In this document: positions 1 to 7,019 of the stretch, in pieces | Layout of the letters: each line of letters opens with the position of its first letter | How positions within the stretch are numbered: the first letter of the stretch is position 1 | Assembly: GCA_017420125.1 (NCBI GenBank) | Contig: JAFOJR010000100.1 | Location: forward strand, 1 to 29,288 | DNA from: Oscillospiraceae bacterium | GTDB taxonomy: Bacteria > Bacillota > Clostridia > Oscillospirales > Oscillospiraceae | Direction: 5' to 3' | DNA: 29,288 nt | Notes under the pieces: generated by a model | The model's input: only the letters and a program-made list of their open reading frames with translations | Told to the model about the DNA's origin: nothing | The model's database searches: none | Made by a program: the position numbers and the translations under genes

Positions 1-528
1 AAAGTCAATCAGATCCAGCCGGGCCGCTTGAAAACGGTCTTTCAATACCTGGTTGATCTTTTGCGCATATGCGGCGATTTGCGCCAGTTCTGTTTCTGTC
101 GCCCAACCCATGGCCAAAATATGAGAATCATTTACCATCGGATCTCCCAGCGCATCGTTTTTATAGCAGTATTCTATTACCGGACGGCGCAGTGTCGTCC
201 CCTCCGCTACGCCCAGCCGCTTTGCCAGCGAACCGGCCGCCACGTTTCGCACCACAACCTCCAGCGGAATAATTGTCACCTGCCGCACCAGCGTTTCCCG
301 CTCTGACACCTGCCGGACAAAATGGGTAGGAATTCCCTGTGCCTCTAATTGCTGCATTAAATAATTGGTAATGGTATTGTTGACAATTCCCTTGTCCTTG
401 ATACTACCTTTCTTCTTCCCATTAAACGCTGTGGCGTCGTCTTTATAGGAAACCAAATATAGTCCATCTTCTGATGTCCGGTAAACCTTTTTTGCTTTCC
501 CTTCATACAATTGTTCTCTCTTTTCCAT
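1..528 (-). CDS. purC: Phosphoribosylaminoimidazole-succinocarboxamide synthase (SAICAR synthase), 3' end outside window
   Basis: PurC joins CAIR and aspartate using ATP to give SAICAR in de novo purine synthesis in the cytosol. The reverse-strand translation begins MEKREQLYEGKAKKVY, the characteristic PurC N-terminus, followed by the KDDATAFNGKKKG block that belongs to the ATP/substrate site, then VVRNVAAGSLAKRLG and a C-terminal stretch with DLIDF at the window edge. 176 codons are present; the family is about 235 residues, so roughly a quarter is missing beyond position 1. The ATG at 528-526 has an AGGAGG-type ribosome binding site about 5 nt upstream (minus strand), so the start is firm. 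It has its own promoter near 857-885 and a long leader with a terminator-like hairpin, so its expression is probably controlled by attenuation. Confidence 0.96.
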   Translation of the reverse strand, partial: MEKREQLYEGKAKKVYRTSEDGLYLVSYKDDATAFNGKKKGSIKDKGIVNNTITNYLMQQLEAQGIPTHFVRQVSERETLVRQVTIIPLEVVVRNVAAGSLAKRLGVAEGTTLRRPVIEYCYKNDALGDPMVNDSHILAMGWATETELAQIAAYAQKINQVLKDRFQAARLDLIDF

Positions 529-560
529 GATTCCCCTCCTGCTTGCTGTGCCTGATTTGG

Positions 561-606
561 AAAAACAAAAACTGTGCCACGCCTTTATCGGAGCCGACAC
601 AGTTTT
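561..606 (-). terminator. Terminator-like hairpin (possible attenuator) in the purC leader
   Basis: On the minus strand AAAACTGTG (606-598) can pair with CACAGTTTT (576-568), a perfect 9-bp stem. It runs directly into a T-rich tract (567-561, TGTTTTT). The loop contains a small secondary hairpin, TCGGCTCCGA. The structure lies about 30 nt upstream of the purC start and downstream of the purC promoter, the position expected of a transcription attenuator. The stem is AT-rich, so termination strength is uncertain. Confidence 0.5.
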
Positions 607-613
607 ATCGTTC

Positions 614-754
614 TTATATCCATACAACAGATGCTCTGGCAGAAAGATGCACAGATGCAGAGATGCCGTGATGCCGTGTTTTTTGAGAAGCCGGCCGCAT
701 CCAACTGCAGAGAGCCTGATCTTTTGTTCTTTGTCTCTCTGTCACACACTTCAT
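614..754 (-). CDS. Short leader ORF (46 codons) upstream of purC, hypothetical
   Basis: An ATG at 754-752 follows a GGAGG (765-761) with a 6-nt spacer, a near-ideal ribosome binding site. The frame encodes 46 residues (starting MKCVTERQ, ending VVWI) and stops with TAA at 616-614, eight nt before the 5' arm of the terminator-like hairpin at 606. I recognise no family. The peptide is rich in Arg, His and Ser and its last third is the translation of the octamer repeat. The geometry would let a ribosome finishing this ORF influence folding of the downstream hairpin. It may equally be a chance ORF; the good ribosome binding site is the main support. Confidence 0.3.
   Translation of the reverse strand: MKCVTERQRTKDQALCSWMRPASQKTRHHGISASVHLSARASVVWI
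646..677. repeat. Imperfect tandem octamer repeat (GATGCnnn, four copies)
   Basis: GATGC occurs at 646, 654, 662 and 670, exactly 8 bp apart, and again at 630, two periods earlier. The last two units are identical (GATGCCGT). The repeat lies in the transcribed leader of purC and inside the short leader ORF. Confidence 0.6.
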
Positions 755-777
755 GTTCTGCCTCCATCTGACATATT

Positions 778-809
778 GTTTTACCTTCCCTGCATTTTAA
801 AGGTAAAAC
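778..809 (-). other. 10-bp perfect inverted repeat near the 5' end of the purC leader
   Basis: GTTTTACCTT (778-787) is the exact reverse complement of AAGGTAAAAC (800-809) with a 12-nt loop. It lies about 40 nt downstream of the predicted purC transcription start, so it would form the first stem-loop of the leader, or be an operator. No T-tract follows, so it is not a terminator. I could not match the leader to the purine, PRPP or ZTP riboswitch consensus. Confidence 0.45.
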
Positions 810-856
810 CCACGCATATTTTATTTTATTTTCATCTTTTTTGCAAGTTGTTCTTT

Positions 857-885
857 ATGCTAATTCACAATTTCAGCGTTGTCAA
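857..885 (-). promoter_or_regulatory. Sigma-A promoter for purC
   Basis: On the minus strand a perfect TTGACA -35 (885-880) is followed after 17 nt by TAGCAT (862-857), a 4/6 match to the -10 consensus. Transcription would start near 850, giving a leader of about 320 nt before purC. Confidence 0.7.
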
Positions 886-904
886 CAATCCTTTCCCCTT
901 CCAG

Positions 905-1122
905 TCACAGGAGATTGTGAATCCTGCAAGCAGTCCGTTTCTTTTTTTGCAGCAGAGGAACTGCCTGCACCATAGCCTGTGCAATCAGCCAATGGCCTGC
1001 TGCGCTGAGATGAATTCCGTCCAAACAGAAAAATTTGCTCCATGTTTTTTCTGCAGAAAAGCCGTACGAACATCAAACCCCGGTGCGCGGGAAGACGGAA
1101 CCTTTTTCTGCTGCTGTCAAAT
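905..1122 (-). pseudogene. Decayed C-terminal remnant of an SGNH/GDSL-type hydrolase
   Basis: Reading the minus strand, one frame gives APGFDVRTAFLQKKHGAN, and the neighbouring frame continues FFCLDGIHLSAAGHWLIAQ and ends at a TGA at 907-905. DGIHLSxxGHxxIA is the block V signature of SGNH/GDSL esterases; the Asp and His of the catalytic D-x-x-H are at codons 1021-1019 and 1012-1010. The two frames join at a run of five T residues, so loss of one T would explain the break. Only about 65 C-terminal codons of a family of roughly 200 residues remain, directly behind the terminator of the ABC operon, and the N-terminal part with the catalytic Ser is absent. Read as a non-functional gene fragment. 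Confidence 0.6.
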
Positions 1123-1130
1123 ACAGGAGA

Positions 1131-1165
1131 TAGATAAAGCACCCTGCCAAAGGCAGGGTGCTTTT
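1131..1165 (-). terminator. Terminator of the amino acid ABC operon
   Basis: Perfect 10-bp inverted repeat GCACCCTGCC (1139-1148) and GGCAGGGTGC (1152-1161) with a 3-nt loop, lying 10 nt after the stop of the ATPase gene. It is followed on the minus strand by TTTATC and flanked on the plus strand by TTTTCTTTT, so it could work in both directions. Confidence 0.8.
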
Positions 1166-1170
1166 CTTTT

Positions 1171-1917
1171 TCACTGCTCCCGGAATCGGGCCAAAAAATC
1201 TTTTGTGCTCTGCATTTTGGGATTGCCAAACAGTTCCTGAGGCGGCCCTTCTTCACAGATGACACCGTCTGCCATGTAGACCACATGGCTGGAAACGTCT
1301 CGGGCAAAGGCCATTTCATGGGTCACCACCAACATGGTCAGCCCTTCTTTGGCCAGTGCACGCATGACTGTCAAAACCTCTCCCACCATCTGGGGATCCA
1401 GCGCAGAAGTGGGTTCGTCAAACAGCAATACTTCCGGTTCCATCGCCAGCGCTCTGGCAATGGCTACCCGCTGCTTTTGCCCGCCGGAGAGCTGCCGGGG
1501 CTTTGCGTTGATATACGGCGCCATACCTACCTTACCCAGATAGTACAGTGCCGTTTCCCGGGCGGCTTTCCGTTCCTTTTTCAGCACCTTTAACATTCCC
1601 ACCATGCAATTATCCAACACTGTCATGTTATTAAATAAATTAAAATTCTGGAATACCATTCCCACTTTTGCCCGATAAGGCGCCACGCTGACTTCGGTCC
1701 GGGTCAGAATATTTTCCCCCCGATGGAGAATTTCCCCGCTGGTTGGTGTCTCCAGAAGATTGATGCAGCGCAGCAAGGTGGACTTTCCGGAACCGGATGC
1801 GCCGATGATGCAGGTAACATCTCCTGTGTGAACAGAAAAGTTAATGTCCTTTAAAACTTCGTTTTTTCCAAAGGACTTGCTCAAGTGGCGGATTTCCAAT
1901 ACGGCTTCTCCGTTCAT
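1171..1917 (-). CDS. Polar amino acid ABC transporter, ATP-binding protein (probable lysine importer)
   Basis: Cytoplasmic ATPase subunit of a type I amino acid importer, 248 residues, the usual size for the GlnQ/ArtP/HisP family. Visible motifs: Walker A GASGSGKST around residues 39-47, Q-loop Gln90, signature LSGGQ at 143-147, Walker B VLLFDE at 163-168 followed by PTSALDP, and switch His200 in VVTHE. The ATG overlaps the permease stop in an ATGA, indicating translational coupling. It is the last gene of a substrate-binding protein, permease, ATPase operon. The family cannot be assigned a substrate from this subunit; lysine is inferred from the lysine riboswitch at the head of the operon. 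Confidence 0.95.
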   Translation of the reverse strand: MNGEAVLEIRHLSKSFGKNEVLKDINFSVHTGDVTCIIGASGSGKSTLLRCINLLETPTSGEILHRGENILTRTEVSVAPYRAKVGMVFQNFNLFNNMTVLDNCMVGMLKVLKKERKAARETALYYLGKVGMAPYINAKPRQLSGGQKQRVAIARALAMEPEVLLFDEPTSALDPQMVGEVLTVMRALAKEGLTMLVVTHEMAFARDVSSHVVYMADGVICEEGPPQELFGNPKMQSTKDFLARFREQ

Positions 1918-2732
1918 TTTCTGTCTCCCCCTTCTGCATCTTCATCGGTGTATCCTCTGCCGGGATAATTATATAGACCGCTGGTATGAGCCAACGTATC
2001 TGTAGAAGCCAAGTCATAGCTGTCCGGCCCGTCCATTTTCCGTTCCACAGCCCGCAGAATACGGGAGAAGGTAACGGTAAGGATCAGGTAGACCACCATG
2101 GTAATGGCAAAAGTTTCAAAATAAGTATAATAAGTGCCCGCAACCGACTTACTGGCAAAGAACAGTTCCACGACGCCGATCACGGAAAGCACGCAGGTGT
2201 CTTTGATATTGATAATCAGGTTATTGCCGATTTGCGGCATAATATTTCGCATCGCCTGCGGCAGAATGACGGACCGCATTGTTTGCCAATGGGTCATGCC
2301 GATGGCTTTTGCTCCTTCGGCCTGTCCCGGATCAATGGATAAAATCCCCCCTCTGGTGGTTTCTGCCATATAAGCTCCGGTATTGATGGAGACAATGATA
2401 ATTGCTGCCAGCCAAATGCTGATGTCTAACCCGGCGTATAGCAGCCCGTAATAGATAAACATGGCCTGTACCATCATCGGTGTGCCGCGGAACACTTCCA
2501 CATATGCATACAAAATGCCTTTGATGGCCGTAATCAAGACACGCTTCACAGACCATTTTTTCTGATCCACCGGGATGGTTTGTACAGTGCCCACAAGAAG
2601 TCCAATTACACAGCCAATTGCCGTACTCACCACAGCAATCAGCAGCGTAGACCCGGCGCCTCGCAAAATAGACATTCCATATCGCTGAATGATAAATAAG
2701 ATTCTCTCTAAGAATCCTGATGGCAATGACAT
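1914..2732 (-). CDS. Polar amino acid ABC transporter, permease (probable lysine importer)
   Basis: Integral membrane subunit of the HisMQ/GlnP family, 272 residues. It has several hydrophobic segments (for example LLIAVVSTAIGCVIGLLVG near residues 29-47) and the EAA-type coupling loop around DPGQAEGAKAIGMTHWQ, which contacts the ATPase. VELFFASK and the following hydrophobic helix also match the family. It is longer than the usual 215-230 residues because of a polar C-terminal tail after the last membrane segment (ending EDAEGGDRK). The ATG has GAGGAG about 9 nt upstream. It lies 149 nt after the binding protein gene, with a stable hairpin between them, and overlaps the ATPase gene by 4 nt. 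Confidence 0.93.
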   Translation of the reverse strand: MSLPSGFLERILFIIQRYGMSILRGAGSTLLIAVVSTAIGCVIGLLVGTVQTIPVDQKKWSVKRVLITAIKGILYAYVEVFRGTPMMVQAMFIYYGLLYAGLDISIWLAAIIIVSINTGAYMAETTRGGILSIDPGQAEGAKAIGMTHWQTMRSVILPQAMRNIMPQIGNNLIINIKDTCVLSVIGVVELFFASKSVAGTYYTYFETFAITMVVYLILTVTFSRILRAVERKMDGPDSYDLASTDTLAHTSGLYNYPGRGYTDEDAEGGDRK

Positions 2733-2759
2733 AACAATCGTCTCCTCTTTTCAGACTAT

Positions 2760-2790
2760 ATGGGCGCCGCAGAAACTCTTTGGCGCCCAT
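2760..2790 (-). other. Intercistronic hairpin between binding protein and permease genes
   Basis: ATGGGCGCC and GGCGCCCAT form a perfect 9-bp inverted repeat around a 13-nt loop. No T-tract follows. Such hairpins between a binding protein gene and its permease gene often protect the upstream transcript end, giving more binding protein than membrane subunits; that role is inferred. Confidence 0.6.
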
Positions 2791-2881
2791 ACAACATATA
2801 CATAAGTTCAAGCATCAACTGATTCCAAAAATAAATCAAAAAATCTGCCTTTGTACTCTGTTTGTCCCTTTTTTGTCCCTG

Positions 2882-3787
2882 TTAATTGGACAGAGGCTGT
2901 GCAGCAATGGCTTCATCCATCATCGCATTAAAATCAGCTTCCGTCATGGTAGACAAAACGCTGTTCATAGCGTCAGTCAGTTCGGTGTTGCCTTTCTGGA
3001 CAGAGATTCCGATGTTGATTTCTTCCTCGGAAACCTGGAAATCATCATCAGAACCGGTGAAATCCAGAACGGTCATGTTGGGATATGCGATGCAGGCTGC
3101 TTTTGCAGTAGGCATATCAGTGACAACCAAGTCAACTTTTCCAGAATCCAGCGCAACTAACATTGCGGGAGCAGATTCCATTGCAGGCTGGATGTTGGCA
3201 TCTTTGATCTGGGGCAGGCAAACATCATACCATACCGTGTTGATCTGAGACGTAACCTTGGCGCCAGTCAGATCGGCAACACCTTTCGCCGCTGCATATT
3301 GGCCGTCTGCCTTGGTGAGACCGACAATGGAAGCATAGTAATACGGCTCGGTGAAATCTACTGTTGCCATTCGTTCAGAGGTGATAGACTGGCCGGCAAT
3401 CGCGCAATCGATCTTTCCGGACTGAACTGCAATAGGCAGAGAATCCCAATCCAGCTTATAGATTTCCAGATCCCAATTCAACTTTTCACAAATGAGCTTT
3501 GCCATCATTACGTCGTAGCCATACGCGTAATCCTGGCTGTCCACAATGGGAACAGCGCCATTAGAATCATCGCTCTGTGCCCAGTTGTAGGGAGCATAAG
3601 CGCATTCCATACCTACACGCAGGACCTTCCGCTCACCGTCCGTGTTTGCTGCTGCAGAGGGCTCTGCAGAAGCCTCTGTGGTGGGTTCTGCGGATTCTTC
3701 CGTTCCGCCGGTGCCGCCGCCGCAGGCACATAAAGCCAGCAGCATCATCAGAGAAAGCGCCAACGCAATCATACGTTTCATTTTCAT
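2882..3787 (-). CDS. Polar amino acid ABC transporter, substrate-binding lipoprotein (probable lysine-binding)
   Basis: Extracellular solute receptor of the SBP_bac_3 family, about 300 residues. The N-terminus MKMKRMIALAL... is a lipoprotein signal ending in the lipobox L-C-A-C (lipid-modified Cys22 counted from this start), followed by a Gly/Glu/Ser/Thr-rich linker to about residue 55. The mature domain shows LRVGMECAYAPYNW, GYDVMMAKLICEKL, SGKIDCAIAGQSITSERMATVDFTEPYY and DSGKVDLVVTDMPTA, all typical of the fold. An ATG at 3796 is also in frame, but the AAGGAG lies only 1 nt before it and 10 nt before the ATG at 3787, so 3787 is preferred. First gene of the operon, behind a lysine riboswitch; its substrate is therefore inferred to be lysine. 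Confidence 0.95.
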   Translation of the reverse strand: MKMKRMIALALSLMMLLALCACGGGTGGTEESAEPTTEASAEPSAAANTDGERKVLRVGMECAYAPYNWAQSDDSNGAVPIVDSQDYAYGYDVMMAKLICEKLNWDLEIYKLDWDSLPIAVQSGKIDCAIAGQSITSERMATVDFTEPYYYASIVGLTKADGQYAAAKGVADLTGAKVTSQINTVWYDVCLPQIKDANIQPAMESAPAMLVALDSGKVDLVVTDMPTAKAACIAYPNMTVLDFTGSDDDFQVSEEEINIGISVQKGNTELTDAMNSVLSTMTEADFNAMMDEAIAAQPLSN

Positions 3788-3837
3788 ACTTTCCATACTC
3801 CTTTTTCCTGAATTTTCTATCTTGATTTCAAAATAGA

Positions 3838-3881
3838 CAAAAGAAAAGCCATGTCACCTCATCCGCTGAAGCACACATGGC
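3838..3881 (-). terminator. Riboswitch-controlled intrinsic terminator
   Basis: On the minus strand GCCATGT (3881-3875) pairs with ACATGGC (3854-3848), followed at once by TTTTCTTTT (3847-3839). It sits between the lysine aptamer and the binding protein gene, the arrangement of a transcriptional OFF switch. A second small hairpin, GCGGCAATGCCGC, lies between the aptamer and the terminator. Confidence 0.85.
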
Positions 3882-3912
3882 ATAAGCTTGCGGCATTGCC
3901 GCATCAGTTCCC

Positions 3913-4072
3913 ATGATAGCGCTCCACAGTTGTGGCAGTGCGCCGAATCTTTTCCGACGCCCCAGCGCGGCAGTTCCAGGTACAGCTGCCATGCTTCGGC
4001 CGACATCCCTTTAACCTGCAGCGGGTACCTACCCTTGCTGCAGACGACTCATGATGCCCGCGCCTCTATCAT
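3913..4072 (-). promoter_or_regulatory. Lysine riboswitch (L box) aptamer
   Basis: The minus strand carries the L-box signature in order: ATAGAGGCGCG at the 5' side of P1, AAAGGGATGTCGGCCGAAGC, CGCTGGGG, then CACTGCCACAACTGTGGAG and GCGCTATCAT closing P1. P1 is formed by ATGATAG (4072-4066) and CTATCAT (3919-3913). These blocks match the Bacillus subtilis lysC leader, including GTCGCCGAAGC and TGGAGGGCTATC. Lysine binding should favour the downstream terminator and switch off the ABC importer. Confidence 0.95.
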
Positions 4073-4111
4073 GTTCGATATGATTTTCCTTTTTTATTAT
4101 GTATTGGTTTA

Positions 4112-4140
4112 AACTTACCATGGTTTTCGTCTTCTGTCAA
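4112..4140 (-). promoter_or_regulatory. Probable promoter of the lysine-riboswitch ABC operon
   Basis: On the minus strand a perfect TTGACA (4140-4135) is followed after 17 nt by TAAGTT (4117-4112), a weak -10 helped by an upstream TGG (extended -10). Transcription would start near 4105, about 30 nt before the aptamer. A second AT-rich candidate -10, CATAAT, lies further downstream but lacks a partner. Confidence 0.5.
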
Positions 4141-4200
4141 CCGTTTCCCATGGAATCTCACAGATTCTGCCTTTTTCTATCTTTTCCCCGCAGGATATGC

Positions 4201-4232
4201 GAAAAGCCGTCGCTTTTCAGCAACGGCTTTTC
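4201..4232 (-). terminator. Terminator of the Ca2+ ATPase gene
   Basis: GAAAAGCCGT and ACGGCTTTTC form a perfect 10-bp stem with a 12-nt loop, beginning 12 nt after the ATPase stop. The T residues are part of the 3' arm (CTTTTC). Confidence 0.7.
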
Positions 4233-4244
4233 GTGTCCTTTTTC

Positions 4245-6833
4245 TTATATTTCCTGCCGCAAACGGGCAATTCCTTTTTGCAGCTCCGTAAACAGCAGCA
4301 TTAAAACACACAAACCCAAAATTTCCAGCCATTGCAGCCCCGGGATAACACCCAGGCCGAATAGCGTCCGCAGCGGCGGCAGCAAAACGACAATCAGCTG
4401 CAGCACAGTGGAAGCACCCAAAGCCAGCCACAACACGGGATGTTTTTTTGCTTTCATTCGGAAAACAGACAATCTCTCTGACTGGAATCCCAATGCAGCA
4501 AACAACTGAGCCATTGCCAATGTTACAAAAGCCATACTCATACCGATTTCCGGAGAAAAACGACAACCCAGCAAAAAAGCGACAATGGTAAGCAGCGCTT
4601 CAAAGGCGCCGGTCAGCGCAATACGGAGCCACTCCCGTCCCGTGAAAAACGGAATGGATTTGTCCCGCGGCTTTCGCTCCATCACACCATCTTCTTCCGG
4701 TTCTATGCCCAACGCCAGCGCCGGAAGAGAATCCGTTACCAGATTGACCCATAAGATATGCACAGGGTTTAAAATCCGCCAGCCTGCCAAAGTGGCCACC
4801 AGCATGGTCACTACTTCACCGGCATTGGAGGACAGCAGGAATCGAACCGCCTTGTGGATATTGTCAAAAATCCGTCGGCCTTCCCGCACAGCAATTACAA
4901 TCGTAGCAAAATTGTCATCCGTCAAGATCATATCCGATGCGCCTTTGGAAACATCGGTTCCTGTGATTCCCATGCCGACACCGATATCTGCCGCCTTCAG
5001 TGCTGGAGCGTCATTGACACCATCGCCGGTCATAGCCACAACCTTGCCTCGCTTTTGCCACGCAGCCACAATTCGGCTTTTATGCTCCGGCGCCACCCGA
5101 GCAAAAACTGCAATATCCCGAATCTGATCGTATAACTCCTGATCGCTCATGGCTTCCAATTCCACACCGGTAATAACCCGCCGGCCATCTCCCAGGATAC
5201 CCAACCGTCCGGCAATGGCAGCTGCCGTAATTTTATGGTCTCCCGTAATCATTACAGGCAGGATGCCTGCTTTTCGGCAGGTTTCAATGGCACGCTTGGC
5301 TTCCTCCCTGGGCGGGTCGATCATGCCCACCAAACCGCAGAATACCAATCCGCTTTCCGTCCCTGCCTGATCTGCCGGGTTGAAAGACGCCGCTTCTATG
5401 TCTTTATAGGCAAACGCCAGCACGCGCAGTGCCTGTTGCGCCATTTCCTCGTTGGCTGCCGCAATTTCTTCGATGCTGCCCATCCGGATTTCCGCGCCGT
5501 CTTTCAAGCGGCGGCTGCACCGAGACAACAGCACATCCGGTGCTCCTTTCACCAACACACGCAGCTTTCCATCGGGCAGCGCCCGAACCACAGTAGACAG
5601 TTTCCGATCGGAGTCAAAGGGAAACTCACCTGCTCGCACTCTCGCTTTCACCGCGTCCACGGTGCAGACGTTTTGGGCCAGCAGATAGTCCAGCAGTGCC
5701 GTTTCCGTAGGATCTCCCACAAACTGTCCGTCATCGCTGGGTGTCCCGTCGTTGCAATGGAGCATGGCCTCAAACAGATGATCCGGCGCTTCTTCGCCGG
5801 TCCAAATCTGCTGAACCGTCATTCGATTCATAGTCAACGTCCCGGTTTTGTCGGAACAAATCACTTGGGTAGAGCCCAATGTTTCCACTGCCGGCAATCG
5901 GCGGATAATGGCACCCTGGTCTGCCATGCGGCGCATTCCCATGGCCAAAACAATGGTAACTACCGCCACCATGCCCTCTGGAATGGCAGCCACCGCCAGA
6001 GAAACCGCCGTCAAAAACATGTCAATAGCCGTTCGGCCGGACAGAAGCCCTGCCGCAAAAATGACAACAGCAACGCCGATAACACCGATGGAAAGCACGT
6101 TGGAAAGCTGGTTCAGCTTTTTTTGCAAAGGAGTACTTTCTGTCTTTCCGCCGGACAGCTGATGGGCGATTTTGCCCATTTCCGTCTCCATGCCTGTAGC
6201 GGTCACTACGCCGGAAGCGCGGCCATATGTAACAGCTGTTCCCATATAGGCCATATTGATACGGTCTGCCAGCGGCACGTTCAAATCTTCCACCACGGCA
6301 GCGCTCTTCTCCGCAGGGAGCGACTCGCCGGTAAGGGCTGATTCTTCCACTTTTAACGAATGACAGGTAACAATGCGCAAATCCGCCGGAACACTGTCCC
6401 CCGCTTCCAAGAGAACCAAATCTCCCGGAACCAATTCAGCTGCCGGCAGTTTCATCGTCGCACCATCCCGCACTACTTTCGCAAAAGGTGCAGCCATTTT
6501 TTCCAAAGCTTCCAATGCCGCTTCCGCCCTGGCCTCCTGTACCGTCCCTAATATGGCGTTTAAAACAATCACTATGGCGATGATGCAGGCATCCACCCAT
6601 TCTCCTAAAAAACCGGAAATTAACGCAGCGGCAATCAGGACCCATATCATAAAGTCCATAAATTGTCCCAGAAAAATGCTGAAAACACTTCGCTTTTTCC
6701 CTTTTTTCAACTGGTTCGGTCCAGATTGTTCCAGCCGTTGTTTGGCCGCTTCTGCCGTCAAGCCAGCCGGGCCGGTTCCCCACACCGCAAGAACGGCGCT
6801 CGTCTCCTGTGTGTGCCAGAATTTCTGTTCCAC
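4245..6833 (-). CDS. P-type calcium-transporting ATPase (P2A/SERCA-like)
   Basis: ATP-driven Ca2+ export pump of the cytoplasmic membrane, 862 residues from the chosen start. In order: N-terminal cation-ATPase domain (KFWHTQETSAVLAVWGT, GLTAEAAKQRL, GPNQL); actuator-domain TGES at about 168-171; M4 motif AAIPEGM near 285; phosphorylation motif DKTGTLT with Asp328; nucleotide-binding KGAPD at 429-433; MITGDHK near 528; and hinge GDGVNDAPALK from 603. M5 NAGE and M6 NLVTDSLPA carry the Asn/Glu/Asp ligands expected for calcium, and the C-terminal cation ATPase domain follows. The frame is open up to a TTG at 6929, but that codon lies inside a consensus promoter, so I use GTG at 6833, which has AGGG 9 nt upstream and gives the usual N-terminus. 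Monocistronic by appearance. Confidence 0.93.
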   Translation of the reverse strand: MEQKFWHTQETSAVLAVWGTGPAGLTAEAAKQRLEQSGPNQLKKGKKRSVFSIFLGQFMDFMIWVLIAAALISGFLGEWVDACIIAIVIVLNAILGTVQEARAEAALEALEKMAAPFAKVVRDGATMKLPAAELVPGDLVLLEAGDSVPADLRIVTCHSLKVEESALTGESLPAEKSAAVVEDLNVPLADRINMAYMGTAVTYGRASGVVTATGMETEMGKIAHQLSGGKTESTPLQKKLNQLSNVLSIGVIGVAVVIFAAGLLSGRTAIDMFLTAVSLAVAAIPEGMVAVVTIVLAMGMRRMADQGAIIRRLPAVETLGSTQVICSDKTGTLTMNRMTVQQIWTGEEAPDHLFEAMLHCNDGTPSDDGQFVGDPTETALLDYLLAQNVCTVDAVKARVRAGEFPFDSDRKLSTVVRALPDGKLRVLVKGAPDVLLSRCSRRLKDGAEIRMGSIEEIAAANEEMAQQALRVLAFAYKDIEAASFNPADQAGTESGLVFCGLVGMIDPPREEAKRAIETCRKAGILPVMITGDHKITAAAIAGRLGILGDGRRVITGVELEAMSDQELYDQIRDIAVFARVAPEHKSRIVAAWQKRGKVVAMTGDGVNDAPALKAADIGVGMGITGTDVSKGASDMILTDDNFATIVIAVREGRRIFDNIHKAVRFLLSSNAGEVVTMLVATLAGWRILNPVHILWVNLVTDSLPALALGIEPEEDGVMERKPRDKSIPFFTGREWLRIALTGAFEALLTIVAFLLGCRFSPEIGMSMAFVTLAMAQLFAALGFQSERLSVFRMKAKKHPVLWLALGASTVLQLIVVLLPPLRTLFGLGVIPGLQWLEILGLCVLMLLFTELQKGIARLRQEI

Positions 6834-6914
6834 TAACTCATTCCCTACCCTTCTTTTTGCTTGCTTCGCTTTGCAGTGTTCCTTTTTGTAACGGTTGTTT
6901 TCAGATGATGTGTT

Positions 6915-6943
6915 ATTATAGTACGCCAATCTCTTCCTGTCAA
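6915..6943 (-). promoter_or_regulatory. Perfect consensus sigma-A promoter for the Ca2+ ATPase gene
   Basis: On the minus strand TTGACA (6943-6938), 17 nt, TATAAT (6920-6915): both hexamers and the spacing are exact consensus. Transcription should start near 6908, about 75 nt before the GTG start at 6833. It excludes the upstream TTG at 6929 as a start codon for this transcript. Confidence 0.9.
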
Positions 6944-7019
6944 TTCAGACGAAACACCATTGCGAACCTCGTTTTGCTCTCCATACACATTTACAATTTA
7001 TTCACGATTTTTTCAAACT

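Noticed and set aside
646..677. CRISPR-like or satellite repeat
   Set aside because: The units are only 8 bp, imperfect and without spacers; it is a short tandem duplication.
528..850. Purine, PRPP or ZTP riboswitch in the purC leader
   Set aside because: I looked for the conserved cores of these classes and did not find them; only generic hairpins could be supported.
527..1240. Plus-strand open frame of 237 codons opposite the purC leader
   Set aside because: No ribosome binding site, low-complexity Cys/Phe/His-rich translation, and it runs antisense through the SGNH remnant and into the ABC ATPase gene.
5235..6341. Plus-strand open frame of 368 codons opposite the Ca2+ ATPase
   Set aside because: His/Gln-rich antisense shadow of a well-supported gene with all P-type ATPase motifs.
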